Source: Polaribacter sp. Hel1_33_78 (GTDB lineage Bacteria; Bacteroidota; Bacteroidia; Flavobacteriales; Flavobacteriaceae). From it: a stretch of 64,000 nucleotides of DNA. A model generated the notes under the pieces. It did no database searches. It was not told where the DNA came from and was given only the letters and a program-made list of their open reading frames with translations. Each line of letters begins with the position of its first letter. Positions within the stretch are counted from its first letter, which is position 1. The translations under genes were made by a program, and so were the position numbers. Of the stretch, positions 29,239-38,391 are shown one piece after another. The DNA is taken from contig NZ_LT629794.1 of NCBI RefSeq assembly GCF_900106075.1, positions 1,530,001 to 1,594,000 of the forward strand, written 5' to 3'.

Positions 29239-30630
29239 GTGAACATTACGCAATATACATCAGAATTTAAATATAATTGGAAACTTGCAGCCCCTGTTAT
29301 GTTAGGTATGTTAGGTCATACTTTTGTGTCTTTTGTTGATAATATTATGGTTGGTCAAATCGGAACTGCAGAATTGGCAGCAGTTTCTTTAGGAAACAGT
29401 TTTATGTTTATCGCCATGTCAATAGGTATTGGGTTTTCTACGGCCATTACACCTTTAATAGCAGAAGCAGATTCTTCAGATAATTTACAACAAGCAAGGT
29501 CTGCATACAAACATGGGTTATTTTTATGCACAGTATTAGGAATTGCTTTGTTTTTAGGAGTCTATTTTTCGAAACCAATAATGTACCTAATGAAACAACC
29601 AAAAGAAGTTGTGGAATTGGCAATTCCGTATTTAGATTTGGTCGCTTTTTCCTTAATTCCTTTAGTTATTTTTCAAGCAATAAAACAATTTAGTGATGGT
29701 ATGTCTATGACTAAATATCCAATGTATGCAACATTACTTGCTAATATTGTGAATATTGTTTTCAATTATATTCTCATCTTTGGAAAATTTGGATTTCCTG
29801 AAATGGGTATTGTTGGGGCAGCATATGGTACGCTAGCTTCTAGAATTATAATGGTTATTTATTTATGGCTATTATTACGATACAAAAAGCGTTCAGCACA
29901 AATTGTTAAAAATATAAAATTCTTTATTTTAGATATTTTAATGATGAAAAGAATCATCAATTTAGGTTCTTTAAGTGCGATGCAAATGTTTTTTGAAGTT
30001 GCTATTTTTACAGCTGCAATTTGGTTGAGTGGTCTTTTGGGTAAAAATCCGCAAGCAGCAAATCAAATTGCATTAAATTTATCTTCCATGACATTCATGG
30101 TAGCTATGGGGTTAAGCGTAGCTTCTATGATAAGGGTAGGTAATCAAAAAGGATTACAAAATTATAAAGAATTACGAAGAATAGCATTTTCAATATTTTT
30201 TTTAGGAATTATTTTAGCAGTTGTTTTCGCCATTCTATTTTTTGTTTTCCATAAAATTATGCCAACGATTTATGTTGATCTGAATGACAAAACTAATTAT
30301 GTGGATAATATGGAAGTAGTTTCTATTGCTTCAAAATTACTCCTTGCTGCCGCATTCTTTCAAATTTCGGATAGCATTCAAGTATTGGTTTTAGGAGCTT
30401 TACGCGGTTTACAAGATGTTAAAATCCCCACTATTCTTACTTTTATTTCTTATTGGGTGGTAGGTTTTCCTGTTTCATATTTCTTAGGAAAAGAGGAAGT
30501 GTATGGTAGTTTTGGCATTTGGTTAGGTTTGTTAGCAGGCTTAACAACAGCATCAATTTTATTATTTATCAGATTTAATAAGTTAACTTTAAAATTGATA
30601 AAAGAGAAAGAAAAATTAATATTAGAATAA
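29239..30630 (+). CDS. MATE-family multidrug/cation efflux transporter
   Basis: 463 residues starting at GTG 29239 (MNITQYTSEFKYNWKLAAPV); there is no upstream ATG in frame. Twelve membrane helices in two six-helix halves. MATE signatures: LAAPVMLGMLGHTFVSFVDN with MVGQIGTAELAAVSLGNS in the first half, and the second-half equivalent LGSLSAMQMFFEVAIFTAAI. NorM-like exporters use Na+ or H+ gradients to expel cationic drugs. The substrate cannot be told from sequence. Confidence 0.92.
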   Translation: MNITQYTSEFKYNWKLAAPVMLGMLGHTFVSFVDNIMVGQIGTAELAAVSLGNSFMFIAMSIGIGFSTAITPLIAEADSSDNLQQARSAYKHGLFLCTVLGIALFLGVYFSKPIMYLMKQPKEVVELAIPYLDLVAFSLIPLVIFQAIKQFSDGMSMTKYPMYATLLANIVNIVFNYILIFGKFGFPEMGIVGAAYGTLASRIIMVIYLWLLLRYKKRSAQIVKNIKFFILDILMMKRIINLGSLSAMQMFFEVAIFTAAIWLSGLLGKNPQAANQIALNLSSMTFMVAMGLSVASMIRVGNQKGLQNYKELRRIAFSIFFLGIILAVVFAILFFVFHKIMPTIYVDLNDKTNYVDNMEVVSIASKLLLAAAFFQISDSIQVLVLGALRGLQDVKIPTILTFISYWVVGFPVSYFLGKEEVYGSFGIWLGLLAGLTTASILLFIRFNKLTLKLIKEKEKLILE

Positions 30631-30633
30631 ACG

Positions 30634-30715
30634 TCAAACTTAAAATAAGTTTGAGAAACAATTAAGAGCTCATATTTTTAAAATGAGATTCTTTTGTCAT
30701 TCTTCAATTAGAATG
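30634..30715 (+). other. Cluster of three small inverted repeats
   Basis: Between the MATE gene and the 74-residue gene lie three consecutive hairpin-capable repeats: TCAAACTT/AAGTTTGA (30634-30654), CTCAT/ATGAG (30669-30687) and CATTCT/AGAATG (30698-30715). None is followed by a strong T-run, so they may be weak terminators or mRNA processing/stability elements. Confidence 0.4.
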
Positions 30716-30735
30716 TCAAATAAAAAATAAACAAA

Positions 30736-30960
30736 ATGGATTTACCTAAATTTTTATTAGCTGATAACAGCAAATTCCCAGAAGATATTTTTGTGTTGCA
30801 TACAGAATTTCCACGTTTTATAATTAATTTAAAAGACGATTCAGTTGAGTGGTTTGAAGACTTAACTGGGGAAAGTGAAGAAGATATCGCAACAGAATTA
30901 GCTGGTTTAATGGATAAAGCAGGCGAGTTTTACGACGAAGAGATGAAAGAGTATAATTAA
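30736..30960 (+). CDS. Conserved small acidic protein, unknown function
   Basis: 74 residues, MDLPKFLLADNSKFPEDIFV then LHTEFPRFIINLKDDSVEWF. Very acidic C-terminal half (LTGESEEDIATELAGLMDKA). No signal or membrane segment, so probably cytosolic. The pattern suggests a small alpha/beta protein, and I believe it is widespread in flavobacteria without a known role. Its own leader contains A-rich sequence before the ATG. It ends before a strong bidirectional terminator. Confidence 0.75.
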   Translation: MDLPKFLLADNSKFPEDIFVLHTEFPRFIINLKDDSVEWFEDLTGESEEDIATELAGLMDKAGEFYDEEMKEYN

Positions 30961-30994
30961 GTCATCCGGCTTTAATAATGTTGTATTTTTCATT

Positions 30995-31029
30995 CTATTA
31001 ACTAAGCAATTAAATTGCTTAGTTAATAG
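30995..31029. terminator. Bidirectional terminator between convergent genes
   Basis: CTATTAACTAAGCAAT and its reverse complement form a 16-bp perfect stem with a TAA loop. It lies between the stop of the 74-residue gene (30960) and the stop of the leftward M28 peptidase (31050). Confidence 0.8.
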
Positions 31030-31049
31030 ATATCTATTTTAGATATTTT

Positions 31050-32105
31050 TTATTTACTAGTTTCTTCTTTTTTAACTTCTACTTTATCTGCAGTAATCCT
31101 TGTTTCTCTGTTAGCAACTTCCCAAGCTGTATGAAAAACCAAGCGGGTTCTGTTTTCTAACAATTCGTAGTTAATTTTGTCCGGAGTATCACTTGGTCTG
31201 TGATAATCAGCATGTGTGCCGTTAAAATAGAAAATAATTGGAATGTTGTGTTTTGCAAAGTTATAATGATCTGATCTGTAGTAAAACCGATTAGGATCAT
31301 TTTCATCATTATATTTATAATCTATATTAATGTTGGTGTATTTTTTATTTATTTCTTCAGATAAAGTATGTAATTCTGTACTTAACTTATCAGAACCTAT
31401 TAAATACACATAATTTGGGTCTTCTTTATGTCTATCATCAATTCTTCCAACCATATCAATATTTAAATCACAAACAGTATTTGCTAAAGGATACAAAGGG
31501 TTTTCAGTATAATATTTAGAACCTAACAATCCTTTTTCTTCACCTGTAACATGTAAAAATAAAACTGAACGTTTTGGACCTTTTCCTGCTTTAGCGGCCA
31601 TTTGAAAAGCTTCAGCAATTTCTAAAATAGCAACAGTTCCTGAACCATCATCATCTGCACCATTATAAATTTCTCCATTTTTTATTCCTTCATGATCTAA
31701 ATGCGCAGAGATAACCACAATTTCATCTGGTTTTTCTCTACCTTTAATAAAAGCAACAACGTTCTCAGAATCTTTTAAAGGTGTTTTTCTTATACGTTTG
31801 TTTAAAAAATCTGCAGGTACTCCCTGAAAATAATCATCACTACCTATGGCGGGAGCAATTCCTTGTTTTACATAAAATTTTTTTAAATATTCTACTGCTT
31901 TCTTCTGGCCAAGTTCACCTGTATTTCTTCCTTCAAATTCATCTGAAGCATAAATAAACAAATGCGTTCCTAAATCTTTTGCAGTAATTGAAGCAGCATA
32001 TTTTAAAGCTTGATCTACATTTGAAGCTTCGCTATTTGAAGCATCTTTACCAGAACCACAAGCTGTAAATACGAATATACTAGCTATAAAAAATATTTTT
32101 TTCAT
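31050..32105 (-). CDS. M28-family zinc peptidase, lipoprotein
   Basis: 351 residues. Lipoprotein signal MKKIFFIASIFVFTAC with Cys16. The M28 aminopeptidase/carboxypeptidase core is clear: VVISAHLDHEG (first zinc His), NGADDDGSGTVAILEIAEAF (bridging Asp), LFLHVTGEEKGLLGSKYY (catalytic Glu pair), NIDMVGRID (Asp ligand) and the late HADYHRPSDTPDKINY (His ligand). A periplasmic or outer-membrane-anchored peptidase releasing N-terminal residues is expected. ATG at 32105; transcribed alone. Confidence 0.92.
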   Translation of the reverse strand: MKKIFFIASIFVFTACGSGKDASNSEASNVDQALKYAASITAKDLGTHLFIYASDEFEGRNTGELGQKKAVEYLKKFYVKQGIAPAIGSDDYFQGVPADFLNKRIRKTPLKDSENVVAFIKGREKPDEIVVISAHLDHEGIKNGEIYNGADDDGSGTVAILEIAEAFQMAAKAGKGPKRSVLFLHVTGEEKGLLGSKYYTENPLYPLANTVCDLNIDMVGRIDDRHKEDPNYVYLIGSDKLSTELHTLSEEINKKYTNINIDYKYNDENDPNRFYYRSDHYNFAKHNIPIIFYFNGTHADYHRPSDTPDKINYELLENRTRLVFHTAWEVANRETRITADKVEVKKEETSK

Positions 32106-32175
32106 CGATTAAAAAATTATTTAAATTAATTTAATGTTATACCAAAAGTACTAAAAAGTTGAAGGTTACTCAAAA

Positions 32176-32973
32176 TTACTTTTTGTTTATGATAAACTGC
32201 TTTAAATTCCTGTTAAAATTAATAATTTCACTAGGAAATAAGTTGTCGAAAGAATTGTTATTTATTAATTCGTTTGGAGTTCCTGTGTAAATTTTAGCGT
32301 CTGTGAATAAAATGATTTCATCTGCAAATTTTATTGATAAATTTACTTCATGAGAAGACATAATAATGGTCTTTGAAGTTTTTTCTGTCAATTTTTTTAA
32401 CAAAGAAAAAATTTTAATCGTATGATGTAAATCTAAATGCGCCGTTGGTTCATCCAAAATAATAATTTCAGTGTCTTGTGCCAAAGCTCTTGCAATTAAA
32501 ACTCTTTGCAGCTGACCATCACTTAATTCGTAAAAACGTTTGTGTTTTAAATGATGAATTTCTGTTTCATCAAGAGCCCAATTTACTTTTTCCAAATCAA
32601 TATCGGATAATTTATCAATCCAATTTGTATAAGGTTGCCTGCCAAGAGCAACGAGTTCAAACACGGTTAATTGACTTTCGGGAAGCCTTTCAGTTAAAAC
32701 CATGCTCAAAGCGGTTGCTAGTTCTTGATACGCATATGTTTCTAAGTTCTTATTATTGATAAAAACATTACCGTTTAAAGGTTTTTGAACTTTGGCAATG
32801 GTTCTTAATAAAGTAGATTTTCCAATTCCATTTTTACCTAAAACTGTAACTAATTTTCCTTTTTCAATGGATAAATCAATATCAGAAGCTACAATATGAT
32901 GTGCTTTCTTAGTTCGATAACCAATGGATAGGTTTTCAGTTGTAAGTACTTTATTTTTAGATTGGGTTTTCAC
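32176..32973 (-). CDS. ABC transporter ATP-binding protein (iron-chelate/B12 type)
   Basis: 265 residues. Walker A GKNGIGKST (46-54), Q-loop region, ABC signature LSDGQLQRVLIARAL, Walker B EIIILDEPTAHLD and the switch His in IIMSSHEVNL. The FecE/FepC/BtuD group is indicated by LGRQPYTNW and pairing with a FecCD permease 47 bp upstream. It powers uptake of ferric siderophore, haem or cobalamin across the inner membrane. No substrate-binding protein gene is adjacent. Confidence 0.92.
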   Translation of the reverse strand: MKTQSKNKVLTTENLSIGYRTKKAHHIVASDIDLSIEKGKLVTVLGKNGIGKSTLLRTIAKVQKPLNGNVFINNKNLETYAYQELATALSMVLTERLPESQLTVFELVALGRQPYTNWIDKLSDIDLEKVNWALDETEIHHLKHKRFYELSDGQLQRVLIARALAQDTEIIILDEPTAHLDLHHTIKIFSLLKKLTEKTSKTIIMSSHEVNLSIKFADEIILFTDAKIYTGTPNELINNNSFDNLFPSEIINFNRNLKQFIINKK

Positions 32974-33020
32974 GAATTAACTATTATAATATTCAATCAT
33001 TTTTTAAATTAAATATTTCT

Positions 33021-34049
33021 TTAAACAAATATTGTCTTTTTTCTGATTAATAACCAAATAACAATAGGAGCGCCAAATAAGGACGTAATTGCATTTATCG
33101 GAAGCGTAAATTCGCTTGTTGGTAATTGTGCAATTGAATCGCAAATTAATAAAACGATTGCTCCAATAATAGCTGTTGATGGAATTAATATTTTATGGTT
33201 TGAGCTTGAAAACAACATTCTTGCGATGTGTGGTACGGCTAAACCAACAAATGCAATAGGGCCTGAAAAAGCAGTAATAACTCCTGTTAATAAACTGGTT
33301 ATGAGTAAAATAATATTTCTACTTTTTTTTATATTAATACCTAAACTCATTGCATAATTTTCACCTAGTAAAAAACTATTTAAAGGCTTAATAACAGTGA
33401 TTGCTCCTATAATTCCTACAAAATAAATGAGACTAAAAACAAGTAACTCATTCCAAGTTAAGTTGCCTAAACTACCAAAACTCCAAAATAAATATTGCTG
33501 AATTTGATTAGCTTCAGAAAAATAGGCTAAAACACTAATAACAGCTGATGTTAAACTACCAAACATTAATCCAATAATTAAAATTGACATGGTATTTCTA
33601 ACTTTATTTGCAGCAATAATTACAGCTGATAATACTAAAAACGCACCTAAACTTGCCGCAATTGGTAAAGACCAATTGGAAAGTGAAGAGGATAATAAAC
33701 AGCCTCCAAAAACAGATGAACCTAAAATTAAAATGGCAACTCCTAAACTTGCACCAGAAGAAATACCTAAAACAAATGGTCCTGCCAAAGGGTTTCTAAA
33801 GAGCGTTTGCATTAACAAACCACAAATAGACAAACCAGAACCAACTAAAATTGCTGTAATTGCCTTCGGTAACCTAAAATTTAGAATGATAGTTTCCCAA
33901 CTTTCTTTGGGTGGCGTTCCACCAATTAAAGTAGTAAAGATTTCGCTAAAAGGAATTGAAACAGAACCCAAACTAATATTTACAAAAAACAAAATTATCA
34001 GCAAAAGTGAGAGGAAAATAAAGTGTTTTGTATAGCTTATTTGTTTCAT
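33021..34049 (-). CDS. FecCD-family ABC transporter permease
   Basis: 342 residues, nine to ten membrane helices. FecCD/BtuC signatures: NFRLPKAITAILVGSGLSIC, LMQTLFRNPLAGPFVLGISS (family 'QxxxRNPLAxPxxLGissGA'), and GPIAFVGLAVPHIARMLF near the C-terminus, the loop that contacts the ATPase. Forms the channel for the ATPase at 32176-32973. The substrate (siderophore, haem or vitamin B12) is not determinable. First gene of the pair. Confidence 0.93.
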   Translation of the reverse strand: MKQISYTKHFIFLSLLLIILFFVNISLGSVSIPFSEIFTTLIGGTPPKESWETIILNFRLPKAITAILVGSGLSICGLLMQTLFRNPLAGPFVLGISSGASLGVAILILGSSVFGGCLLSSSLSNWSLPIAASLGAFLVLSAVIIAANKVRNTMSILIIGLMFGSLTSAVISVLAYFSEANQIQQYLFWSFGSLGNLTWNELLVFSLIYFVGIIGAITVIKPLNSFLLGENYAMSLGINIKKSRNIILLITSLLTGVITAFSGPIAFVGLAVPHIARMLFSSSNHKILIPSTAIIGAIVLLICDSIAQLPTSEFTLPINAITSLFGAPIVIWLLIRKKTIFV

Positions 34050-34116
34050 TTATGATTATCAGGTTAAGAATGTTTGAAACCTTTATTATGTTTATGATGA
34101 GTTTAAAAAGATAAAC

Positions 34117-34698
34117 TTATGAATAATTTTTATCCAAAAAAGACACTAACTTTTGCATTGCAATTCCTCTATGAGAAATCTTATTTTTTTCTTGTGATGT
34201 CATTTCTGCAAAAGATTTATTAAAACCTTCAGGTTTAAAGATTGGATCGTAACCAAAACCTTTTCCCCCTTGTTTTTCTTTTAAAATTTCTCCTTTACAA
34301 ACCCCTTCAAAAAGGAACTTTTTTCCGTCTAAATTTAAGCAAATTGATGTTCTAAATTGTGCTTTTCTGTTTTCTAGGTCTTTTAAAACTGATAATAATT
34401 TTTCCATATTATTTTCAGAATTGCTAGGTTCTCCTGCAAATCTGGCTGAATAAACTCCAGGTTTACCATTTAAACTTTCTACCTCTAAACCTGTGTCATC
34501 AGCAAAACAATTGTATTTGAATTTCTGAGTGATATAAGCTGCTTTTAATTTTGCATTTCCCTCTAAAGTAGATTCAGTTTCTTCAATTTCATCAAAACAA
34601 TTAATGTCTTTTAAAGAAAGCAATTCGATTGTATTAGAAAGCATTTTTTGAACTTCGGCAACTTTATTCGGATTATTGGTAGCAAAAACTAATTTCAT
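34117..34698 (-). CDS. rdgB: Non-canonical purine NTP pyrophosphatase (RdgB/HAM1)
   Basis: 193 residues. Cleans dITP, ITP and XTP from the nucleotide pool. Family start [19 protein letters not shown], the [20 protein letters not shown] motif with catalytic acidic residues, [19 protein letters not shown] and the closing [12 protein letters not shown]. Standard length, ATG 34698. It lies 67 bp from the FecCD permease and 56 bp from rlmH on the same strand. Confidence 0.95.
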   Translation of the reverse strand: MKLVFATNNPNKVAEVQKMLSNTIELLSLKDINCFDEIEETESTLEGNAKLKAAYITQKFKYNCFADDTGLEVESLNGKPGVYSARFAGEPSNSENNMEKLLSVLKDLENRKAQFRTSICLNLDGKKFLFEGVCKGEILKEKQGGKGFGYDPIFKPEGFNKSFAEMTSQEKNKISHRGIAMQKLVSFLDKNYS

Positions 34699-34754
34699 TT
34701 AGCGAAAATAATCATTTTTCTAATCAGAATAGCATAATATTTAAATCAGCTCTT

Positions 34755-35228
34755 TTATTCATGATGATAAGGTTCATTCCGTAAAATTGAAAATCCTCTG
34801 TACAATTGTTCAACAATAAAAAGACGAATCATTTGGTGAGAAAAAGTCATTTTGGATAATGATATTTTTCCAGTTGACTTTTTATAAACGGCTTCAGAGA
34901 ATCCATATGGTCCGCCAATTACCAAAACTAATTGTTTGATACCAGCATTCATTTTCTTTTGTAAATATTTAGAAAACTCAACAGAGGTATAGTGTTTTCC
35001 TTTATCATCTAGTAAAACTAAGCAATCTGTGTTTTGTAGTTTAGCTAAAATCAATTCCCCCTCTTTTTCTTTTTGTTGATGCTCACTTAAATTCTTCACA
35101 TTTTTAATATCTTGAATGATCTCTAACTCAAACTTTATATAATGTTTTAGTCGGTTTTGATATTCATCAATTAACTGAATTAAATTTTTATTATCAGTTT
35201 TACCAATGGCGAGTAATTTAATTTTCAT
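34755..35228 (-). CDS. rlmH: 23S rRNA (pseudouridine1915-N3)-methyltransferase
   Basis: 157 residues, exact family length. SPOUT methyltransferase that methylates pseudouridine 1915 in helix 69. Visible: start MKIKLLAIGKTDNKNLIQLI, the knot motif LVLVIGGPYGFSEAV, and the C-terminal ISLSKMTFSHQMIRLFIVEQ followed by LYRGFSILRNEPYHHE. Confidence 0.97.
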   Translation of the reverse strand: MKIKLLAIGKTDNKNLIQLIDEYQNRLKHYIKFELEIIQDIKNVKNLSEHQQKEKEGELILAKLQNTDCLVLLDDKGKHYTSVEFSKYLQKKMNAGIKQLVLVIGGPYGFSEAVYKKSTGKISLSKMTFSHQMIRLFIVEQLYRGFSILRNEPYHHE

Positions 35229-35291
35229 TTCGTAAAATTACGAATTATGAATTATGAATTACTATTTTTACACTAGAATAAAGTTTACGAA

Positions 35292-36149
35292 ATGATATCA
35301 AAAGAACAATTTGAAAAAGAGTTAAAAATCATTATTGCAAATGCAATTAGAGAAGATATTGGAGATGGAGATCACACATCTCTTTCATGCATTCCTGCTG
35401 ATGCTGTAGGAAAAGCAAAATTGTTGGTAAAAGACGAAGGAATTATTGCGGGTGTTGAATTTGCGAAACAAGTTTTTAATTATGTTGATGCAGACTTACA
35501 TGTAGAAACTTTTATAAATGATGGAGAAAAAGTAAAATATGGAGATATTGTTTTTCATGTTTCTGGAAAATCTCAATCAATTTTAATGGCAGAAAGATTG
35601 GTGTTAAATGCGATGCAAAGAATGAGCGCCATTGCTACAAAAACTGCTTCTTTTGCGGATTTATTAAAAGGAACAAAGACAAAAGTGCTAGATACAAGAA
35701 AAACTACCCCAGGTATTAGAGCTTTAGAAAAATGGGCTGTAAAAATTGGAGGAGGAGAAAATCACAGATTTGCATTGTATGATATGATAATGATTAAAGA
35801 TAATCACATTGATTTTGCTGGTGGAATTACAGCTGCAATTACAAAAACAAAGAAATATTTAGCAGCTAAACAACTAGATATTAAGATAATTGTGGAAGCA
35901 AGAAGTTTACAAGAAATTAAAGAGATTCTTTCAAATGAAGGTGTTTATAGAATTTTAATTGATAACTTTAATTATGCAGATACTAGAAAAGCGGTTGCTT
36001 TAATTGGTAATACTTGTTTAACAGAATCTTCTGGCGGAATTAACGAGAACACAATTAGAAGGTATGCTGATTGTGGTGTCGACTTTATTTCATCCGGCGC
36101 ATTAACGCATTCGGTCTATAATTTAGATTTAAGTCTAAAAGCTTTTTAG
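35292..36149 (+). CDS. nadC: Nicotinate-nucleotide pyrophosphorylase (carboxylating)
   Basis: 285 residues. Converts quinolinate and PRPP to nicotinate mononucleotide in de novo NAD synthesis. Signatures: REDIGDGDHTS at the start, RLVLNAMQRMSAIAT, LDTRKTTPGIRALEKWAV, KIGGGENHRFALYDMIMIKD, and the late GVDFISSGALTHS. ATG 35292. nadA and nadB are not adjacent. The pentapeptide-repeat gene follows after 22 bp. Confidence 0.96.
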   Translation: MISKEQFEKELKIIIANAIREDIGDGDHTSLSCIPADAVGKAKLLVKDEGIIAGVEFAKQVFNYVDADLHVETFINDGEKVKYGDIVFHVSGKSQSILMAERLVLNAMQRMSAIATKTASFADLLKGTKTKVLDTRKTTPGIRALEKWAVKIGGGENHRFALYDMIMIKDNHIDFAGGITAAITKTKKYLAAKQLDIKIIVEARSLQEIKEILSNEGVYRILIDNFNYADTRKAVALIGNTCLTESSGGINENTIRRYADCGVDFISSGALTHSVYNLDLSLKAF

Positions 36150-36171
36150 AGTTTTAAATGCATAAAATGAT

Positions 36172-36744
36172 ATGACAGATAATTATTTTGATAGCGAAGA
36201 ATATTCAAAAATTGATTTTACTAAAACCAAAATCAAGAAAGGAGAATATGATAATTGTACATTTCTAAATTGTAATTTTGAGGGAATTCACGCTTCTAAT
36301 ATTCAGTTTGTAGAATGTGAATTTATAGATTGTAATTTTAGTAATACTATCGTTAAGGATACTGCTTTTAAGGATGTAGATTTTATCAATTGTAAGATGA
36401 TTGGTCTAAAATTTAATGAAGTAAATTTGTTTTTATTGCAAATGTCATTCAAAGATTGTCAGTTAAATTTTTCATCTTTTTATCAATTAAAAATATCAAA
36501 AACAACATTCACTAATTGTAATTTGCAAGAGGTAGATTTTACAGAAACCATTGCAACGAGTTGTTTATTTGACAATACAGATTTAAAAGGCGCTATTTTT
36601 GAGGATACGAATTTAGACAACTCAGATTTTAGAACAGCGTTTAATTTTAATATTAATCCAGAGAAGAATCATTTAAAACAGGCAAAGTTTAGCAGAGAAA
36701 ATCTTTATGGATTGCTATCGGATTATAAAATTATTATTGAATGA
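36172..36744 (+). CDS. Pentapeptide-repeat protein (McbG/Qnr-like architecture)
   Basis: 190 residues made almost wholly of pentapeptide repeats with Phe or Leu at the centre: CTFLNCNFEGIH, CEFIDCNFSNTI, TAFKDVDFINCKM, CLFDNTDLKGAIFEDTNL. Such right-handed quadrilateral helices can mimic DNA, and Qnr/McbG relatives protect gyrase from quinolones or microcins, but many pentapeptide proteins have other roles. Cytosolic, no signal. Its stop overlaps the next ATG (ATGA at 36741-36744), so the two are translationally coupled. Confidence 0.85.
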   Translation: MTDNYFDSEEYSKIDFTKTKIKKGEYDNCTFLNCNFEGIHASNIQFVECEFIDCNFSNTIVKDTAFKDVDFINCKMIGLKFNEVNLFLLQMSFKDCQLNFSSFYQLKISKTTFTNCNLQEVDFTETIATSCLFDNTDLKGAIFEDTNLDNSDFRTAFNFNINPEKNHLKQAKFSRENLYGLLSDYKIIIE

Positions 36745-37226
36745 AAAAGGTAGTTTTCTTTTCGTTATTATTAATTTTTTCATTTATTTCCTGTGATAAA
36801 ATGGAAAAGAATATTCCTATTTACAGCCATTCATTGCAGACGGACAGCGTTGCAAAATTCACTTTAAATAGTGCTGAAAAAGAAGGGTTTATTATTTTTG
36901 AATACAGAAATCAAATAGATTCTCTCCTGAATTTAGATTTAAAATATAATTTAGAGGGAAATTTTTTGATATCAGATTTTGATACATTTTTAGCAACAGA
37001 AAAAGTATACAAGGCTAAAAGGTTAGCATTTCAACTACATCAAAATAAAGAAATTAAAGGCCATACTAGAACTTTGTTTTTTAATACTAAATATGGTCTT
37101 TTATCAAGTATAACTTTTGGTGGAGATTATCTTTTTTTGAAAGATTCTATTGCATTAAACACAAAAGAGTTAATTTTTAAAGAGTTATTTCTAAATTTGA
37201 ATAAAATAAATATTAAGGATTTCTAA
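36741..37226 (+). CDS. Putative lipoprotein, unknown function
   Basis: 161 residues with lipoprotein signal MKKVVFFSLLLIFSFISC (Cys18), mature start DKMEKNIPIYSHSLQTDSV. The remainder is mixed alpha/beta, with FIIFEYRNQIDSLLNLDLKY. Family not recognised. Coupled to the pentapeptide gene by a four-base overlap and followed 17 bp later by the YihY/BrkB gene, so the three probably form a unit. Confidence 0.7.
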   Translation: MKKVVFFSLLLIFSFISCDKMEKNIPIYSHSLQTDSVAKFTLNSAEKEGFIIFEYRNQIDSLLNLDLKYNLEGNFLISDFDTFLATEKVYKAKRLAFQLHQNKEIKGHTRTLFFNTKYGLLSSITFGGDYLFLKDSIALNTKELIFKELFLNLNKINIKDF

Positions 37227-37243
37227 TTTTTGAAAAGAAATTA

Positions 37244-38191
37244 ATGACAAAAGAAATAGAAGACAAATTAGAAAAAGTACCCATTGTAAAAGTCTTTGTA
37301 AAATTTGGGAAGAAAATAAAAGTACCAGGTTTAGAAGGGATGTCTTTGTATGATGTTCTAGAGATGTATATTATTGGAATTGTTGAAGGTGCTTTAACCA
37401 CAAGAGCAGGAGGTATTGCATTTAGTTTTTTTATGGCCATTTTTCCTTTTATGCTGTTCATACTAACCTTAATACCATACATACCAATTGAAGGCTTTCA
37501 AGATGGATTATTTTCTTTTATTAAAGATATTTTGCCACCTCAAACTTTCGAAGCTGTTAATTTTGTAATCGGCGATATTATTAATAATCAATATGGAGGC
37601 TTGTTATCTTTTGGTTTTATAGTGTCTATATTTTTAATGACAAATGGTGTCAATGCAATCTTTGGTGGATTTGAATATTCTTATCATGTAAAAGAAATAC
37701 GAAATGTTTTTAGAACCTATTTTATCTCTTTAGGGGTTTCTTTATTGACGTCACTTTTTTTAATAATTACCATTACTCTAGTCATTTTGTATCAAGTAGC
37801 ATTGACTAAAATAGATGAAACAGGATGGTTACATACAGACGATTTGAACTTGTTTTATTATGGTAGAGGTATTTTGTTTTTAATCATGATTTTTACGATT
37901 GTTTCACTACTTTTTAGATATGGAACAAAGCAAGGGAAAGAAATTAAGTTTTTTTCTGCGGGTGCAATACTTACAACATTACTATCATTGTGCACTTTTT
38001 ATTTATTTGGAATTTACGTAGTTAAATTTGCCCAATACAATCAATTATACGGATCTATTGGTACACTTTTAATATTGATGTTATTTGTTTGGTTAAATGC
38101 CATTATACTTTTGTTAGGGTTCGAATTAAATGCTTCTTTATATAGTTTAAGGCGCAGAAATAAAAAGGATACAACACTTAAAAATTTATAA
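37244..38191 (+). CDS. YihY/BrkB-family membrane protein
   Basis: 315 residues with six membrane helices: TTRAGGIAFSFFMAIFPFML is the family-typical first segment, followed by FVIGDIINNQYGGLLSFGFI, FISLGVSLLTSLFLIITITL, the FSAGAILTTLLSLCTFYLFG block and the final YGSIGTLLILMLFVWLNAII helix with LLGFELNASL. These proteins were once misannotated as RNase BN; they are probably transporters of unknown substrate. The Arg/Lys-rich tail (RRRNKKDTTLK) is cytoplasmic. Confidence 0.9.
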   Translation: MTKEIEDKLEKVPIVKVFVKFGKKIKVPGLEGMSLYDVLEMYIIGIVEGALTTRAGGIAFSFFMAIFPFMLFILTLIPYIPIEGFQDGLFSFIKDILPPQTFEAVNFVIGDIINNQYGGLLSFGFIVSIFLMTNGVNAIFGGFEYSYHVKEIRNVFRTYFISLGVSLLTSLFLIITITLVILYQVALTKIDETGWLHTDDLNLFYYGRGILFLIMIFTIVSLLFRYGTKQGKEIKFFSAGAILTTLLSLCTFYLFGIYVVKFAQYNQLYGSIGTLLILMLFVWLNAIILLLGFELNASLYSLRRRNKKDTTLKNL

Positions 38192-38391
38192 CTTTTTCAC
38201 GATATTTGTCCGCGCAGCGAATTTTGGAATTTTACTTTAATGAAAAATTAGCTCGTTGTGTAGTTTGCCATTTCCTAATATAAATGATGAAGAGTCTTAT
38301 TTCTCTTTAATAGAGTTATCAATAAAATGAGTTTTTGTTTAAGTTTACCAGAGGTGGGAATATAAAAAAGTAATAAAAGAAAACACTAAAA

